Program-made: the position numbers and the translations under genes
Notes under the pieces: generated by a model
Seen by the model: the letters and a program-made list of their open reading frames with translations, nothing else
Told to the model about the DNA's origin: nothing
The model's database searches: none
NCBI RefSeq assembly: GCF_016808335.1
Contig: NC_053153.1
Location: forward strand, 21,649,033 to 21,713,032
DNA: 64,000 bases
Direction: 5' to 3'
Source of the DNA: Panicum virgatum
Lineage: Eukaryota; Streptophyta; Magnoliopsida; Poales; Poaceae
Part shown: positions 1-11,918 of the stretch, piece after piece
How the letters are laid out: every line of letters begins with the position of its first letter
Numbering within the stretch: position 1 is the stretch's first letter

Positions 1-531
1 CGCCCGGCAGGAGGAAGTGTGGCCGTTGCAATTGCAACGCCGTGCCCGTGCGGGGGACTGCAAAATTTTGTTCGAGGGAAATGTAGCTTCCCCCCAGTTG
101 AGCCATGCGTCGCAGTTTGTATTGTTCTATACGTACGTGGGCGTAATGTATCGTCGCAACTTGTAACAAAACATCATTGATTCAACGTGAATCCGTGTTA
201 TGCTTTGCTTGGCCATCGTTTTGCACTAGTACGCTTTGATATACGGTTGGATGATAATCTTGGTGGCTCCTCTCGCTACGCTGCCGTTTCCTATAAGCCC
301 GTTAGGGCAAGTACAACAATGTAGGCGGCAGCTGTTTTTTATCACAAACAGACAGTTAAGCAGATAGCTTGTACAATGAGTTGTTTGTTTGGCTATCTGC
401 AGAGTGATTAATTTAGGTTGACTCACAAACTCATAGTGATCTAATGTATAATTGATCTTTGTAGCTATTTTGTTGTATACATGATGGAATGCACAATACA
501 TTTAAATAATTTGTATGATTCTTCACATAAG
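1..531. other. Intergenic, no gene seen
   Basis: No open frame here shows a recognisable domain or plausible splice structure. The sequence shifts from mixed composition to AT-rich. It could be the 3' flank of a gene left of the window, but nothing in it proves that. Confidence 0.5.
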
Positions 532-582
532 CATATATTATATATATGTACTTATTTATTTATATATATAGTATAATATATA
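532..582. repeat. AT-rich low-complexity tract (TA/TAT repeats)
   Basis: Degenerate TATATA and TTATTTAT runs mark the step from AT-rich DNA on the left to strongly GC-rich DNA on the right. Confidence 0.7.
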
Positions 583-2208
583 TTCAAGGTGGGCCTAGGG
601 GGGATCAGGGATCCAGGCCCGAGTCAAAGGCAGGCCACGGGCCTTACTCGCGGCGAGGCGCGGCCAGAATGCGCAAGCACGCGCGCGGCCGGCACGGCGA
701 GGTCGGCCGAGCGGGGAAATGGGCTAGGGAAGCCAGCGGGGGCCGGCGAGCAGGCGCAGGGTATGGTCCGGGGTGAGGCGAAGCTCACCAGAGGCGTGAA
801 CGGGAGGACTACGCGTCAAGCGGGCGGCGTGGCGAGCAGATGCGGCGCCGGCGGGAGAGCTCCGCCGGGAGGCCCTGCACGGCAAGGGAAACGACGGGAT
901 TAGCATCGGAATGGGTAGAGGAGGGCGAGGAGAGGCCGGAGCTGCGAGGAATCGAACAGAAACTCGCCACAGGTGGCGAATCGAAGGTGGCCGGGCCGGG
1001 GTTGGGGAAGAACAGAGATGGCTGCTGCAATGTTGAACGGGAAAGAAATGTTCGCGGGAGGAAGGCGCGAACCTGGACGCCAAAACAAACCCCCTCCCTC
1101 CCCCGTGCGCGCAGCGGATCATGGTCGCCGCCGTCTCCCGCAGCGCGTCCTACAACGGGGGTCTTCGACGCCGCTTCGTCTGGGAGCACGCGCTCGAGCA
1201 GTAGACGGATGAAGCGACGAGTGGGCAGTAACTGCTGCTCGGGGGGGGGGGGGGGGGAGGGGTTGAAAAAAAAATGTTGCATGTCTACAGCTCTCGACGA
1301 GCCGTTGTATCGCGCTGCCCGGCCACGCCACGGTGCACAAGAACAGTGTCTTCCGCAATGGATAACCAATGCTGGTTAAGGTTGTTCAAAAATCACGACT
1401 CCATCTTCGTTTTTTTTGCAAAATCGTTGCTCTCGCTCTCTTTTGTAGGTTTGGAAGCCGCCACGTTTTTGCTGAATGTTTAGGTGGTTACTTTTTTTAA
1501 CCCTCTCACACTTCATTGCATAATTGTAGAATCTGTTCATGTACATAGAGACATACACGCACCCCTACCTACATTACCAGACCTATAACTACACAACACT
1601 AAAACAAACACGTCCTTCTTGAGATCGACGAAGTCCTTTGAACTCCGCAGGCAACGGGGACGATGCACTCCCTCTTGCGGCACCACACGTGAGAGAGGGT
1701 ACCGATTGAAGGTCACAGGAGATTACAGAGGAGCCGCCAGCTCCGTCGCCGACGAAACACACCACCAGACGATGGAGACAAGCCACCAGCGCCAGCCGCG
1801 CCGCCAACAGCCAGAACCCACCGGCTGCACCTTTGCAACACCTGGACCAAGCCGACGACCACCGCCGACTATCTCTCCTGAAGACTCCACAATCCCACCG
1901 ACGGCACCGGAGAGGAAAACGTCGTCGACACGGAGAAGGATTGGGAAGCTAATTCCGCAGACGCACCAGCGTCTCCGCATCGCTGGCACGAGGACTCAGC
2001 TGTCGGTGAAGCACGTCGGCCACCTCCAGCAACTCCATCCGACGTCTCCAGCTCGAACCGGACGAGGTGGCAGGCCGCGGCAAACACCACGCCCAGCTCG
2101 GGGCCCGGCGAGAGCACCGTGGCAGCACCGACACCGGCGTCGCCACCTTTGGCTACTGTAGCGTGGGGAACTGACCGAATAGACCAGAACCTCCTGGGTA
2201 CCACCTTC
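583..2208. other. GC-rich unassigned region with a 17-G run
   Basis: From 583 to about 1,360 the DNA is very GC-rich and open in several frames, as expected from composition alone; none of the frames resembles a known family. A run of 17 G lies at 1,241-1,257. From about 1,600 to 2,200 a second GC-rich part has open frames on both strands, again unrecognised. It may be decayed transposon DNA or a dead first exon; I cannot assign it. Confidence 0.4.
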
Positions 2209-2545
2209 TTTTTTTTTTGAAAAGGGCAATACATTAGTCACAGGCTCCAGTCAAATCGTTGGAAACCAGGGCTGATACAAAGTCCGGAATATGACTCATG
2301 TACTTAGATGAGCCATCCTCCAAAGTACAACCAAAGCTAGCTAGAGCATCAGCAACCCTATTACATAGTCTTGAGCAAATGGACACAGTGCAACACACAA
2401 ACTGTGACACCATAAACTCTCTAATCTGCCTAAATAGGCAGCCATTTGTGCTTCGGTCTAGAGTTGTTGATGTGATTGCCTTCCCGACAACTGCTACATC
2501 TGTCTCAAGAATTATTCTCGTCATTCCCAAAGCTGCAGCACGTCC
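2209..2545 (-). mobile_element. 5'-truncated LINE fragment: RNase H-like tail with poly(A)
   Basis: Read on the minus strand, the frame from about 2,530 to 2,237 resembles the RNase H-like (RVT_3) domain found at the end of plant L1-type retroelement polyproteins. An ILETD segment near the start is followed by CNRVADALASFG, the usual conserved N-x-x-A-D/H-x-L-A pattern, and an IPDF motif near the end. Ten A's follow at 2,218-2,209, which fits the poly(A) end of a reverse-transcribed copy. Reverse transcriptase and endonuclease are absent, so this is a short 5'-truncated insertion or relic. A free-standing RNase H-like domain copy is the alternative. Confidence 0.7.
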
Positions 2546-2560
2546 TAAACCCTAAACCCT
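2544..2560 (+). promoter_or_regulatory. Telomere-like motif (CCTAAA x2.5)
   Basis: Two and a half copies of the plant telomere unit CCCTAAA abut the LINE fragment. Such telo-boxes occur near promoters of ribosome-biogenesis genes, but this one is about 1.2 kb upstream of the NOC2 start and separated from it by a transposon, so a regulatory role is uncertain. Confidence 0.4.
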
Positions 2561-2815
2561 ACTTTGAACCTCATGCACTCATGCATTTCTGGGTTTGGAT
2601 TGTCCGTCTTTCTGGTTGCTAGGCCCAAGATCGAGTTTGGCCTCGGACCTTCCACCACGGCCCAAAAAACGCCACCAGTCGGCGGCAGGGAAATTGTGCA
2701 AATAATTACCACCGTTGGATCTCGCTCGAAACCTAACACCGCCCATCCATCCTCTCACGCCTGCGCCAGCTGCCGCCCATCCATCCTCCCACCCGAGCGC
2801 CTCTCGCGCCGCCGC

Positions 2816-3416
2816 CAGGGTTTTTTATCCCGACCGGTTAACCCAAACCGCCGGCCACCGGTTCCGGTTTACCGGACCGGTTGGACCGGTAACCGGTGGA
2901 AACCGGTTGAATTCAAATCCAAATTCAAATAAATTCAAAAACTCCCGTGCAACCGGTTCCGACCGGTTTACCGGCCGGTTTGACCGGTTTACCGGTCGGT
3001 TTGACCGGTTTGAATTCGAATCCAAATTCAAAAGCTCCCGTGCAACCGGTTTACCGGCCGGTTTGACCGGTTTACCGACCGGTTTTACCGGTTTACCGGC
3101 CGGTTTTACCGGTTTGCCTGGTGGGCCTTAATGGGCCGGTCCATTTTTTTCTTTTTCTTTTTTGATGTAACTTCAACTCCTCGCAAACTATACTAAATGA
3201 ACAAATTTTTGAGAAAATTTGACACCATTAGATTCGTTGCACCTTGAAGTATTTTTAAGAATTTTTTTGAAATTTTTCTATTTTTTGGAATTCAAATTTA
3301 AAATTTGAATTTGTACCGGTTTCTAACCGGCCGGAACCGGAACCGGAACCGGACCGGGCCGGTAAGACCGGTAACCGCGGTAACCGGACCGGTTCCGGCC
3401 GGTTTTTTTAACCCTG
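2816..3416. mobile_element. hAT-like non-autonomous element packed with ACCGGTT motifs
   Basis: The segment starts CAGGGTTTTTTA and ends TTTTTTTAACCCTG, giving imperfect inverted ends that begin CAGGG, as in many hAT elements. The interior has no coding capacity. It holds dozens of short motifs of the form AACCGG, ACCGGTT and CCGGCCGGTT in both orientations, including a head-to-tail stretch at 2,955-3,115. Clustered short subterminal repeats are typical binding sites for hAT transposases. The flanking 8-mers (GCCGCCGC and GCCCCGCC) are only partly alike, so a clean target duplication is not shown. Confidence 0.6.
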
Positions 3417-3605
3417 GCCCCGCCGCCCGCCCGCCCTCCACCCCTACCTCCCGCTGCGCCGGCCAGCGCCACCGCCCGCGCTGACCCGCGCCGCCGCCCG
3501 CCGGTACGCCCTCCAGCGTCGCCGCACCCGTCGGCGTGTGCCCCCAGCCGCCCGCCGCGCCACCGCCTCCCGCTACTCGCCGCCGGCGTCGGAGAAGAAC
3601 GTAGT

Positions 3606-3662
3606 TTGGGCCTTCGTGGGCTTTAAAGGTAGATGGCTTGACCATCTTGTGGAGGGTATATA
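3606..3662 (+). promoter_or_regulatory. NOC2 core promoter: site II boxes and TATA box
   Basis: TGGGCC at 3,607-3,612 and TGGGCT at 3,617-3,622 match the site II element (TGGGCY) bound by TCP factors and enriched in plant ribosome-biogenesis promoters. TATATA at 3,657-3,662 lies about 130 bases before the start codon, leaving room for a short GC-rich leader. The assignment is from motif and position only. Confidence 0.55.
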
Positions 3663-3792
3663 GGAGCCCCCGTCGGCGGCCCTCTCGCCTCTCTCGAGTG
3701 CCCGCTGCTCCTGCTGAGCCGCCTCCCTAGTCCCTCCTCCTTCCCCGCCTCCACAAGAGTATAGCCGCCCACCGCCGCCGCCGCCGCTCACC

Positions 3793-6700
3793 ATGTCTGA
3801 TTCCGACGACTTCGGTGAGTTCCCGACCCCACACAACCTCAATTCGGTATGCCACTCCTCTCTACGCTTCCGTCCGATTTGTCCAGATGTTTGATCGGTT
3901 TGGCCATTGTTTCGGTGTGGTTTTGGTGGGGGTTTAGTGGACTTGCCCGTCTCGGACGACGATGAGGAGGATGAAGACTTGGAGGATGCAATGGACGACG
4001 AGGAGGATGAGCAGCACGTGGCAGAGCTCAAGCGTATATTGGAAAAGGTTTTAATTCCGTTCCTTCCGATATCTGCTCTGTGTTTCCCGCGAACTTAAAA
4101 TCTTTATATCCATTGTTTCTAGTTATTAAACATCAATTTCTAGTAGCGTAAGTGGATGGTTGATCGTTACTGGTTCTGGGCACTAAGCTTATCCATCTTT
4201 TAATGCTTTACTGATTGCCTGGATATGTGAGTGCTAGGCTAGATTGAGCCTTCGTCCTGTTTTTCCTTTGGATGCTTTTAAATTGACTCCACAAGCTGGT
4301 GTGGTTTTTGCCTAATAGCTGGCAGTTATTGGGTCTGTATGCATTCACATTAAAATTGTGTGGTCGACCTATTGATTCAGAAATGAATTATTGGACTGCA
4401 ATATGATGAGCTATTCGAAGAAAAAGGGTGATACTAGGTATCACAGAAAAGAGTAAAAACTGACTCCATGGTAGCAAACTACTATTATATAGGAAGAAGC
4501 TCCTCCATAGGTGCATAACAGATTAACAGAGATTGATGTTTAGTTATGTTGGTACCGTAAGTGAGTTAATAATAATCATTTTCTATGTTTTGTTCTCATT
4601 TTTTCTGTACTGTAGCAGCAGTTATGCCACCTGGCCACAACTTTGTGCAAGGAATGCCTCATATTCAATGTTTTGACCTACACTGCAGTTGCATTAGATT
4701 TATGCATATCCATCCTCGAATGAGTGATCCCTTGAAGTTACACTTCCACCCTTGCTGTTGGTTGTATCTTATATGTGAGCTCTCTTTTTTTCTATCTTTA
4801 TTTTTCTTTGTTCTTCCAGTTTGCTTCCCCTCTAGGAGCTTTGTAAATTGACTGGCATTTCTTTTGCTTTCTCTAATACAGTATAATGACAGAGCTCCCC
4901 TGGACACGAAAGCTTTTGCCTTCCCAGTTTCTTAGTTGCTCAAGTTAATCTGGTTGATTAAGTGCAAAACATATTCTTTATGGTAGATAGTTTTTGGCTA
5001 GTATTAGTGGTCTGCTTGATATTGACCGCTTAAATCCTGAACTGCGTTAACTTTAGTTGCACAGTTAGCCTCAGGCCCAGAACTAGATGCTCAATTTTGT
5101 TCTTCAAATTAACCATTTCTTTCTTTCCTAGTTTTCCCCTTTTTTTTTCTTTCCTGCACGCCACCATATCACTGTAGGCTGTTTTTAAGGCTTATTTACT
5201 TATTTGTTGTAGGATCCTGACTTCTATAAATATTTAGAAGAGAACGATAAAGGCTTGCTGGAATTCAAGGATGATGAAATCGAGGTAAGCTGATCCTTTT
5301 TTGTAAATTTTGTATAATAGAAGCATGAGAGTGGACTCATCATTGAATATTACCTTTAGGATGACCAGGAAACTGGGATTTCTGTTGATGAGGAACCTGT
5401 CCCCAAAGACGAACCAAAGCAAAGTGTGAAGCCTATTACAATGGAAATGGTTGATTCCTGGTGCGATGGAGTGCAGAATGAGAGGATAGGTTCTATTCGT
5501 TCTATTCTTCAAGCTTTTCGGCGAGCCTGCCATTATGGTGAAGATCAAGGGGACAATTCAGCTCCAAAGTTCAGTGTCATGTCTGGTAGTGTACTTGATA
5601 AAGTAATGCACTTTGTTTTGAAACACATGGATAGAGTCCTCCGACAATTACTTGGTGCCCCAAGCTTTGGAGGGAAGAAAGAGACAATCAGTGAACTGAT
5701 GCTGAGTAAGCCATGGAAGAGGCATGGCAACCTTATGAGGATCTATCTTGCCAATGCACTTCATATGATAACAGAGATGACTGATGAGAAAATGATAGCA
5801 TTTACTATTCACCGTGCCAGAGCATCTGCTGTTTTTCTGGCAGCTTTCCCATCACTCCTGAGGAAGTATGTTAAGGTGTGTAGCTTGTGATTCTGTTATG
5901 CCTATGTGGTTGCTTTCGGCATTGCCTCTGGTGTCCGTCTACAAAGTTTGTTATTTACTTCTCTTTTGCATGCTTCAATTATAGGCTCTGCTTCATACAT
6001 GGGCTAGAGGACGCGGTGCAATGCCTCTTGTTTCTTTTATGTTCCTTCGAGACTTGTGCATTCAATTAGGTTCAGATTGCCTTGACACATGCCTCAAGGG
6101 TATATACAAGGCTTATTTGGTAAACTGCAAATTGTCCAAATCTATCAGTGTATCAAAACTACAACACATTCAATTCCTTGGGAATTGTGTCAGAGAATTA
6201 TATAGTCTGGATCCACAAAATGCATACCAGCATGCTTTTGTTTTCATCCGTCAACTGGGGGTTATCTTAAGAGGAGCTCTTACTGAAAAAGGCCCAAAGG
6301 TATATGCTACTGAACTCATTGCCATCCACTGGAACTTAATTGTTTACCTATGATCTGACAGAGAGTTACGCGCCTCTTGTTTTATTTTGTAAGTCAGCGA
6401 AGGACAAAAGGCAGAAAGAAAGTAGCAAATCGACAAAAAAACAAATGGAGGTATTACTCGTATTTTATTCCTCAACTACCTTTCTGATATTGTTCAAGTC
6501 ATTCTAATACTTGTTGCATTCGTAACCCCTTATTCTTGCACCTTGTTTATTGAGATCTCACTTTTCTGAATGTTATTTTATTCCCCCTCCCTCTGTTGAT
6601 TAGAAACTATTTGTTGTACAGCACTAAAGCAGTATTCTGTTGCTGGCTGCTGATGAGTGCTTCTTGTGCAGAAATCTTACCAAAAGGTTTATGATTGGCA

Positions 6701-8416
6701 ATACATATTCTGCCTTGAGCTTTGGACCAGTGTTGTGTGCGGATGTAGTTCTGAGGAAGAATTCCGACCTCTGGCTTATCCATTGACCCAAATAATTCAC
6801 GGCATGGCATGTCTTGTACCTAGCGCGCGTTACTTCCCTGTACGCCTTAGGTGTGTAAAGATGCTTAATTGCATCGCTGAAGCCACTGGTACCTTCATTC
6901 CTGTGTCCTCTCTGCTGCTTGATATGCTTGAAATGAAAGAACTCAGAGGACGTCCAGATGGAGGTGTAGGCAAAGCAGTGAATCTGTTCAGTGTTAAACA
7001 GGTGTGTTTTCTTATATAATGTTATGTCATGGAACATGCCTTTTTGAAGAAGCTTGTAACAGTTATCTTGTCATGCAGGTTGACAAGAAAACGGTTAAGA
7101 CACGTGCCTTTCAGGAAGCATGCATTTATTCTGTGGTTGATGAGCTTGCTAAACATCTGGCCCATTGGAGCTACTCCATTGCTTTCTTTGAGATGTCCTT
7201 CATTCCACTTGTTCGGCTCCGAAGCTTTTGCAAAACCATTAAAGCTGACAGGTTTAGGAAGGAAATGAAGGATCTTATTCATCAGGTTTGCCAAGCATGT
7301 GTAGAAGACTTAGATTTATAGTATTTGATCCATTGCACACATAGCTTATCATCATGTCTGATTTCAGATAGAGGCCAATGTTGAGTTCATTAAGTCAAAA
7401 CGTGCGGGGATTGCATTTTCACCCAATGATCCAGGTGTAGAGTCATTTCTACAGGCATGAATCCTTCTACTGGCTTTGGCTTTTTGTGCATTATTATTTT
7501 TTACTACCATTCTTCTGTCATTGTGTGACCTTGTAATGTGCACTCCCAACAGACCGAAAAGGAAGAGCGTTGCAGCCCTCTCTCGAAATATGTTGCCACT
7601 CTACACCAGAGAGCACAGGACAGGATGGATGCTCTGGATGAGACGAGGTTGGTTCCCTCCATGTGACTATGTTTAGCTATGTTAATATAACAAACAAGTA
7701 CCCTCTGCATTTTAGCTTGGAGCAACTTCTGTCATATTATCTGATAGAACATATTTCATTTAAGTGCTCTGTACAAACCACTAGAACATATGTGCCATGG
7801 TCACGTTGTAAGTACGGAGCTGCATACTGATTACTGGCCTTGGGTTTACTAATTTCTTCTTCCCATCCAGTGTTATCGTGGGGGCGGAGTCGTCAACCTT
7901 CTCAAGGAGGTTAAGTGAAGCACAGAAGCAACAGGATGAGCAGGATGATGATGAAGCCACCATTGCTTTCAGTAAGAACTGGCTGACTGAAGAGAAGAAA
8001 CCCAAGTATGCTCTGCCTTCCTCCTTGTACTTTGTTTTTCTTCCTCATACTTTGTTTTTTCCCATTGTTACTTGGCATGAAAAACACATTAAACCTTTAG
8101 TTTGGTGTGCAGAACCGCGAAGGAGAAGAAAAAGAAGCGACCCCGGGAGCATGATGATGTTGCTGGTGAGGAGGATCGGGTTGAAGATTTAGTCTTGAGC
8201 TCAGATGATGATGAGGATGGTAACAACCAGGAATCGGATGAGGATGTCTCTGTTCCGGTTGAAGATGATAGTGATGATGACTTCGTAGATCCTGACAGCG
8301 AGTATAAGAAACAAAAGAAGGCAAAATTGAAGAAGAGGAACAAGCGCCAACCATTGTCGAACACGGCACCTTCTAAAACGAAAAGGAAGGCACATGCCAA
8401 GAAGGCCAAGCATTAG
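3793..8416 (+). CDS. Nucleolar complex protein 2 homologue (NOC2), 12 exons
   Basis: NOC2 proteins act in the nucleolus and nucleoplasm, pairing with NOC1 or NOC3 to mature and export pre-60S ribosomal subunits. The exons I place are 3793-3814, 3938-4047, 5213-5284, 5360-5875, 5985-6299, 6394-6450, 6672-7001, 7079-7285, 7368-7454, 7553-7647, 7871-8005 and 8113-8416. They join in phase to a 749-residue protein, a normal length for plant NOC2. It begins MSDSDDF with an acidic stretch, then [12 protein letters not shown], a hallmark of the family. The large central NOC2 helical-repeat domain follows (LRQLLG, FLRDLC and [11 protein letters not shown] segments), then a lysine-rich and acidic tail ending [13 protein letters not shown] that suits nucleolar targeting. 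The start is the first ATG after the TATA box. The intron after 7,454 has a GC donor; the intron after 4,047 is 1.2 kb. No frame damage is seen. Confidence 0.93.
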
Positions 8417-9176
8417 TTATGCTAGATAGGATTCATGGAATACGTTGCTGTTTGTAATATGCTTCCAGTTGAGATAAACATTTTGCAAGTGAACAATCTT
8501 GTTTTTATTTTCCCAGAAAACTTCAACTGCTGTGTCAACCATTTCCTGGAAAAAATACTTGTAGCTAGTGTTTGTGTCCATCTGTTCGTTCTACATGGGC
8601 GATATTGTTTTTGTTTGATCCATGGATTCCTTCTTGTTGGAGGATCTGTTCTCTGAGTGAACTGCCAAGTGCTTTCCAGGGAAATTTACCTGGGACTTCT
8701 CGTCGCAGACGATGCTGAACAAGAAACATATATGGCTGTATCTGATGATTAAAGTGTCTTATTTCCTGCGGTTTCAAAATTAAACGATCCCCTAATATTA
8801 TTTATGTATTATTTTTTCTGCTAAGATGTGCGACAAAATAAAGGAAAACTCCAGCAACACCAGTTGACATTGCACTAAGCGGACATACGCGCCAAGCCGA
8901 ACCGTGTGGGCCCAGCCCGCCTCCGCCCGTCGCCTTGACTCCGACGGCTTGATGATACTGTCTCGCGTCCGGACTCATCCTGCTCTCCTTAATCCGCCTC
9001 CATCTCTTGCTTAGCAATTAGCATCTTAATCCACCTCCGAATCGCAAAGCTTAAACCCAACTCCTTTCCTTTATCAATCCTCCCCCCTCGATCAGCTAGG
9101 AGGAGCATAGCTGCAAACGCCGCCGAACTTCTCGCCACGGACGCGCACCTCTCGCGCGACGTGGCCACGTAACGCC
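8417..9176 (+). other. NOC2 3' flank and promoter of the BRO1 gene
   Basis: No coding region is seen. The first part is AT-rich and probably holds the NOC2 3' untranslated region. From about 8,880 the DNA turns GC-rich and contains TGGGCCCA at about 8,907, then a pyrimidine-rich leader running to the next ATG. Confidence 0.5.
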
Positions 9177-10663
9177 ATGCACTCGCTGTTCCGACGAGCC
9201 AAGGCGCCGGCGGCGGCGTCCCCGCCGGCGCCGATGCCGATGCTGTCCTTCCCGGGCAAGAAGGCGCTGCGCTTCGAGGGGGACACCTCGGCGGCCGAGA
9301 GGGACGCGGAGCTCGCCGTCCTGATGCACGCCCGCGCGCACGTCGTGCGCGCCTCGGAGAGCGCCAGGACCGGCGCCGCCGAGACCGCCGCCGCGCTCCG
9401 CGCGTACCTCCGCGTCATCTACGCGTCGAACATGCTGGCCGGGCCCAGCCAGCAGAAGCTCTGCTTCGCGTGGCGCGACGACGCTGTCGCTGGGGACGAG
9501 GGCGACGGGAAGAAGGCCAGGAACAAGGCGGCGACGGGGCAGGGGCAGGGCCAGACCCAGCGGCACACGTCGCTGGTGACGGAGTGGGCGGCGGCGCTGG
9601 CCGCGCTGGCCGCGGAGCTGGCGCGCGCCGCGGCGGCCGAGGACAGGCGCGGGGCCGACGGGATACGGCGCGCGTGCGGCGCGCTCTGCGACGCGGCGGG
9701 CGCGCTGCGGGCGGCGGCGGGGCCCCGCACGACGGACGCCTGCCTCGCCGCGTTCGAGCGCCTCATGCTCGTGCAGGCGCTCGAGTGCTACTTCGAGCTT
9801 GCCGTCGCCGGTGGCAAGCCGCCAGCGTTGTGCTCCAAGATTGCGCAGCAGGTGGGTACTCATGCCAACGGAAATCGCTTCTGACTTCTGGCTAGTCGTC
9901 GTATAATGCAAGAAAAAAAAATATTTGCACTGTTCAAATCAAAATCACATTTTAATGAGCATTTAATAAATCCAGAAAGCCATGTGCTTGGAGTATTAGT
10001 TTACGACAAAGATATGTTAAGGAGATCCCTTTGCAAGTGAAGTTCGCTGCCAAAGTCTTGACCGACTTATTTTTTGAATTGAAGAAAAAGAAATAGTTAT
10101 GCCAAATGATTTTCCTAACGATCTTCCGTTGCCTCGTTTTGCAGGTCAGCCATGACTACCATGAAGTGTTCATCAGTTTGGGCAGCCTCGAGCAGCAGCA
10201 GCAGCCGATCGACAAGTCGTGGGGGCCGCATGTGCAGGCCAAGGCCGCCTACTTCCAAGCCGAGGCCAATCTCCAGCGCGCGCGGGCGCTGCGCGAGCAG
10301 GGCCCCGGCTCCGTCGGCGAGGCGGTGGCGCGGCTCCGGCTCGCGGTGGCGGTCCTGGACGCCGCCGCCGGCAAGACGGGCCCGCTGGGCAAGAAGTCGT
10401 TGTCGTCGTCCACCGCGGCAGCGCTGGCGCCCGTGCGGGACGCCGTGGCGCGCCTCCGGAAGGAGGTCGAGGCCGAGCTGGCCGCCGCGGAGAACGACAA
10501 CTGCCATGTGTACTTCGACCGCGTATCGGCCGCCGACGCGCTCAAGGAGCTGCCTGCGCTGCCGGAGCCGCTCGTGCGGGCTACCGCAGTGGAGAAGGTC
10601 CTCAGGGAAGCCGACGGCGAGGCGGCCTTGGCCAACGGCGGGGCGCCGACGATTCGCCATTGA
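9177..10663 (+). CDS. BRO1 (ALIX-like) domain protein, two exons
   Basis: Exons 9177-9851 and 10145-10663 join in phase through a normal GT-AG intron to give 397 residues. The protein has the layout of the small plant BRO1-domain family (Arabidopsis genes described as endosomal-targeting BRO1-like). Features are an N-terminal LSFPGKKALRFEG segment, long alanine/arginine-rich helices, an ECYFELA segment near residue 205, and, after the intron, a SWGPHVQAKAAYFQAEA helix typical of the domain. BRO1 domains bind ESCRT-III proteins at endosomes; whether this short form does so is inferred from the family. The ALIX V domain and proline-rich tail are absent, as is usual in this subfamily. Exon 1 is extremely GC-rich, which creates a long antisense open frame with no meaning. 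Confidence 0.82.
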
Positions 10664-11918
10664 CCCTTTTTTTGTGGAGGAGATGGTTGGGTTTTTCTTT
10701 TTTCTTTTGGGTTTCTTGTTGCATGCGTTCGCGTGTTTGTTCGTTGGTTTGTTCGAATCCAATCATGTGCTCGTCGAGGAAATTCGCGCGGCCATGATTT
10801 GTGATTGACTCCTTCGTTTATTCTTCTGAGGTGATCCCCCCGTATTCCTCGTTTCAACTAGAAGCACGATAACTGTATTCGTTTTAACTTTTAAATAGAG
10901 AATGTGCAATTGTTCAAAAAGGTTTCAATTCAAAGATAAGAAATTTGCTTCAACTGTTCATCGGCGTTGGATATCGCTACTCTCTCCGTCTTAAAATACA
11001 AGTCATTCTAAAAATTTTAATTTAGCTCAAATCAACAAAAAAGTAAAATGATTATATCTTCCTCTATTTATTACCCCTATTTAGGGGTAACTGATGCTTA
11101 CATGTACATGTATTTTTTAAATAGAGTTAAATAATTTGTTTTAGGATAAATTTTGAATCCTACAATATTAGGTATCGTGACCGTTTGCCTCCCATCTGAC
11201 ATTCAAAGGTTTTTTTCCTTCTCGCACCTCAATTTTAAATCTTTATTAGATCTATAATCGATAGGCCTGATCAACCTTTTCTATATCTACCTATCTCCTA
11301 CCAACCCGATACCCACCCGATACTGTTGCTTTGCAAACCATAGGATTGAGACAGGTTGAGATCTACCTTTTGCTTTCTAATACCTACTCATTGTGTAACC
11401 CAATATTTTATTCCACAATGTCAAAAATGAAAGACACCTGGCTTCAAGTACATGGTCAAACTGACAGGCATGTGGTCATTTACAATCATAGGACAACCGT
11501 TTGCATATATTGAAGTGAGAAACAAAAGCCACCTACGGTCCAAGCATGCCCATCATCCATTTTGTAACCACACCATGACTTGATACATTTAGTTCATTGT
11601 AGTGCAATAAAGTTGTGCACCATCCATTCAACTCAAGCTCATAGCTTGCCGATAGATCAACATCCATAGGCCATACAGTACATGAATTAGTACCATACAT
11701 TAACATAAACTAGGAGCAGCAAAATAAGACTACTGGTAATTGGGATGGGCTACCAGTACCATACTACAGAAACTAAAAATATATAAAATAGTTAATACAA
11801 CCATCCACTTCAATCAGAGATCATATATTCAAATGGTTTAGAGCCCTCCAGCTTCAGCTACCACACTCAGACTTGCACAATTCACCCTTGCGTGCCCTGT
11901 CATCCTGCAGCGAGTGCA
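10664..11918. other. Intergenic between the BRO1 gene and the FRS gene
   Basis: The 3' flank of the BRO1 gene is followed by AT-rich DNA without a recognisable gene. A Stowaway-like end is listed separately. No tRNA or other RNA gene is seen. Confidence 0.55.
10978..11160. mobile_element. Degenerate Stowaway-like MITE end
   Basis: CTCTCTCCGTCTTAAAATAC after a TA dinucleotide matches the conserved Stowaway (Tc1/mariner) terminal repeat. The reciprocal inverted end is not recognisable, so this is a truncated or decayed copy and the right limit is approximate. Confidence 0.45.

Noticed and set aside
724..1379. Overlapping 130-186 residue frames on both strands in the GC-rich left region
   Set aside because: Low-complexity Arg/Pro/Ala-rich products around a 17-G run; no conserved motif and no supporting splice structure.
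4048..5212. Hidden exon in the 1.2-kb second intron of NOC2
   Set aside because: Exons 3938-4047 and 5213-5284 join directly to give the conserved [12 protein letters not shown] junction; the open frames between them are unrelated to the family.
9096..9911. 271-residue antisense open frame over BRO1 exon 1, and similar long frames at 10,115-10,857
   Set aside because: These are composition shadows of a very GC-rich exon; they are arginine-rich, lack homology and cross the true intron.
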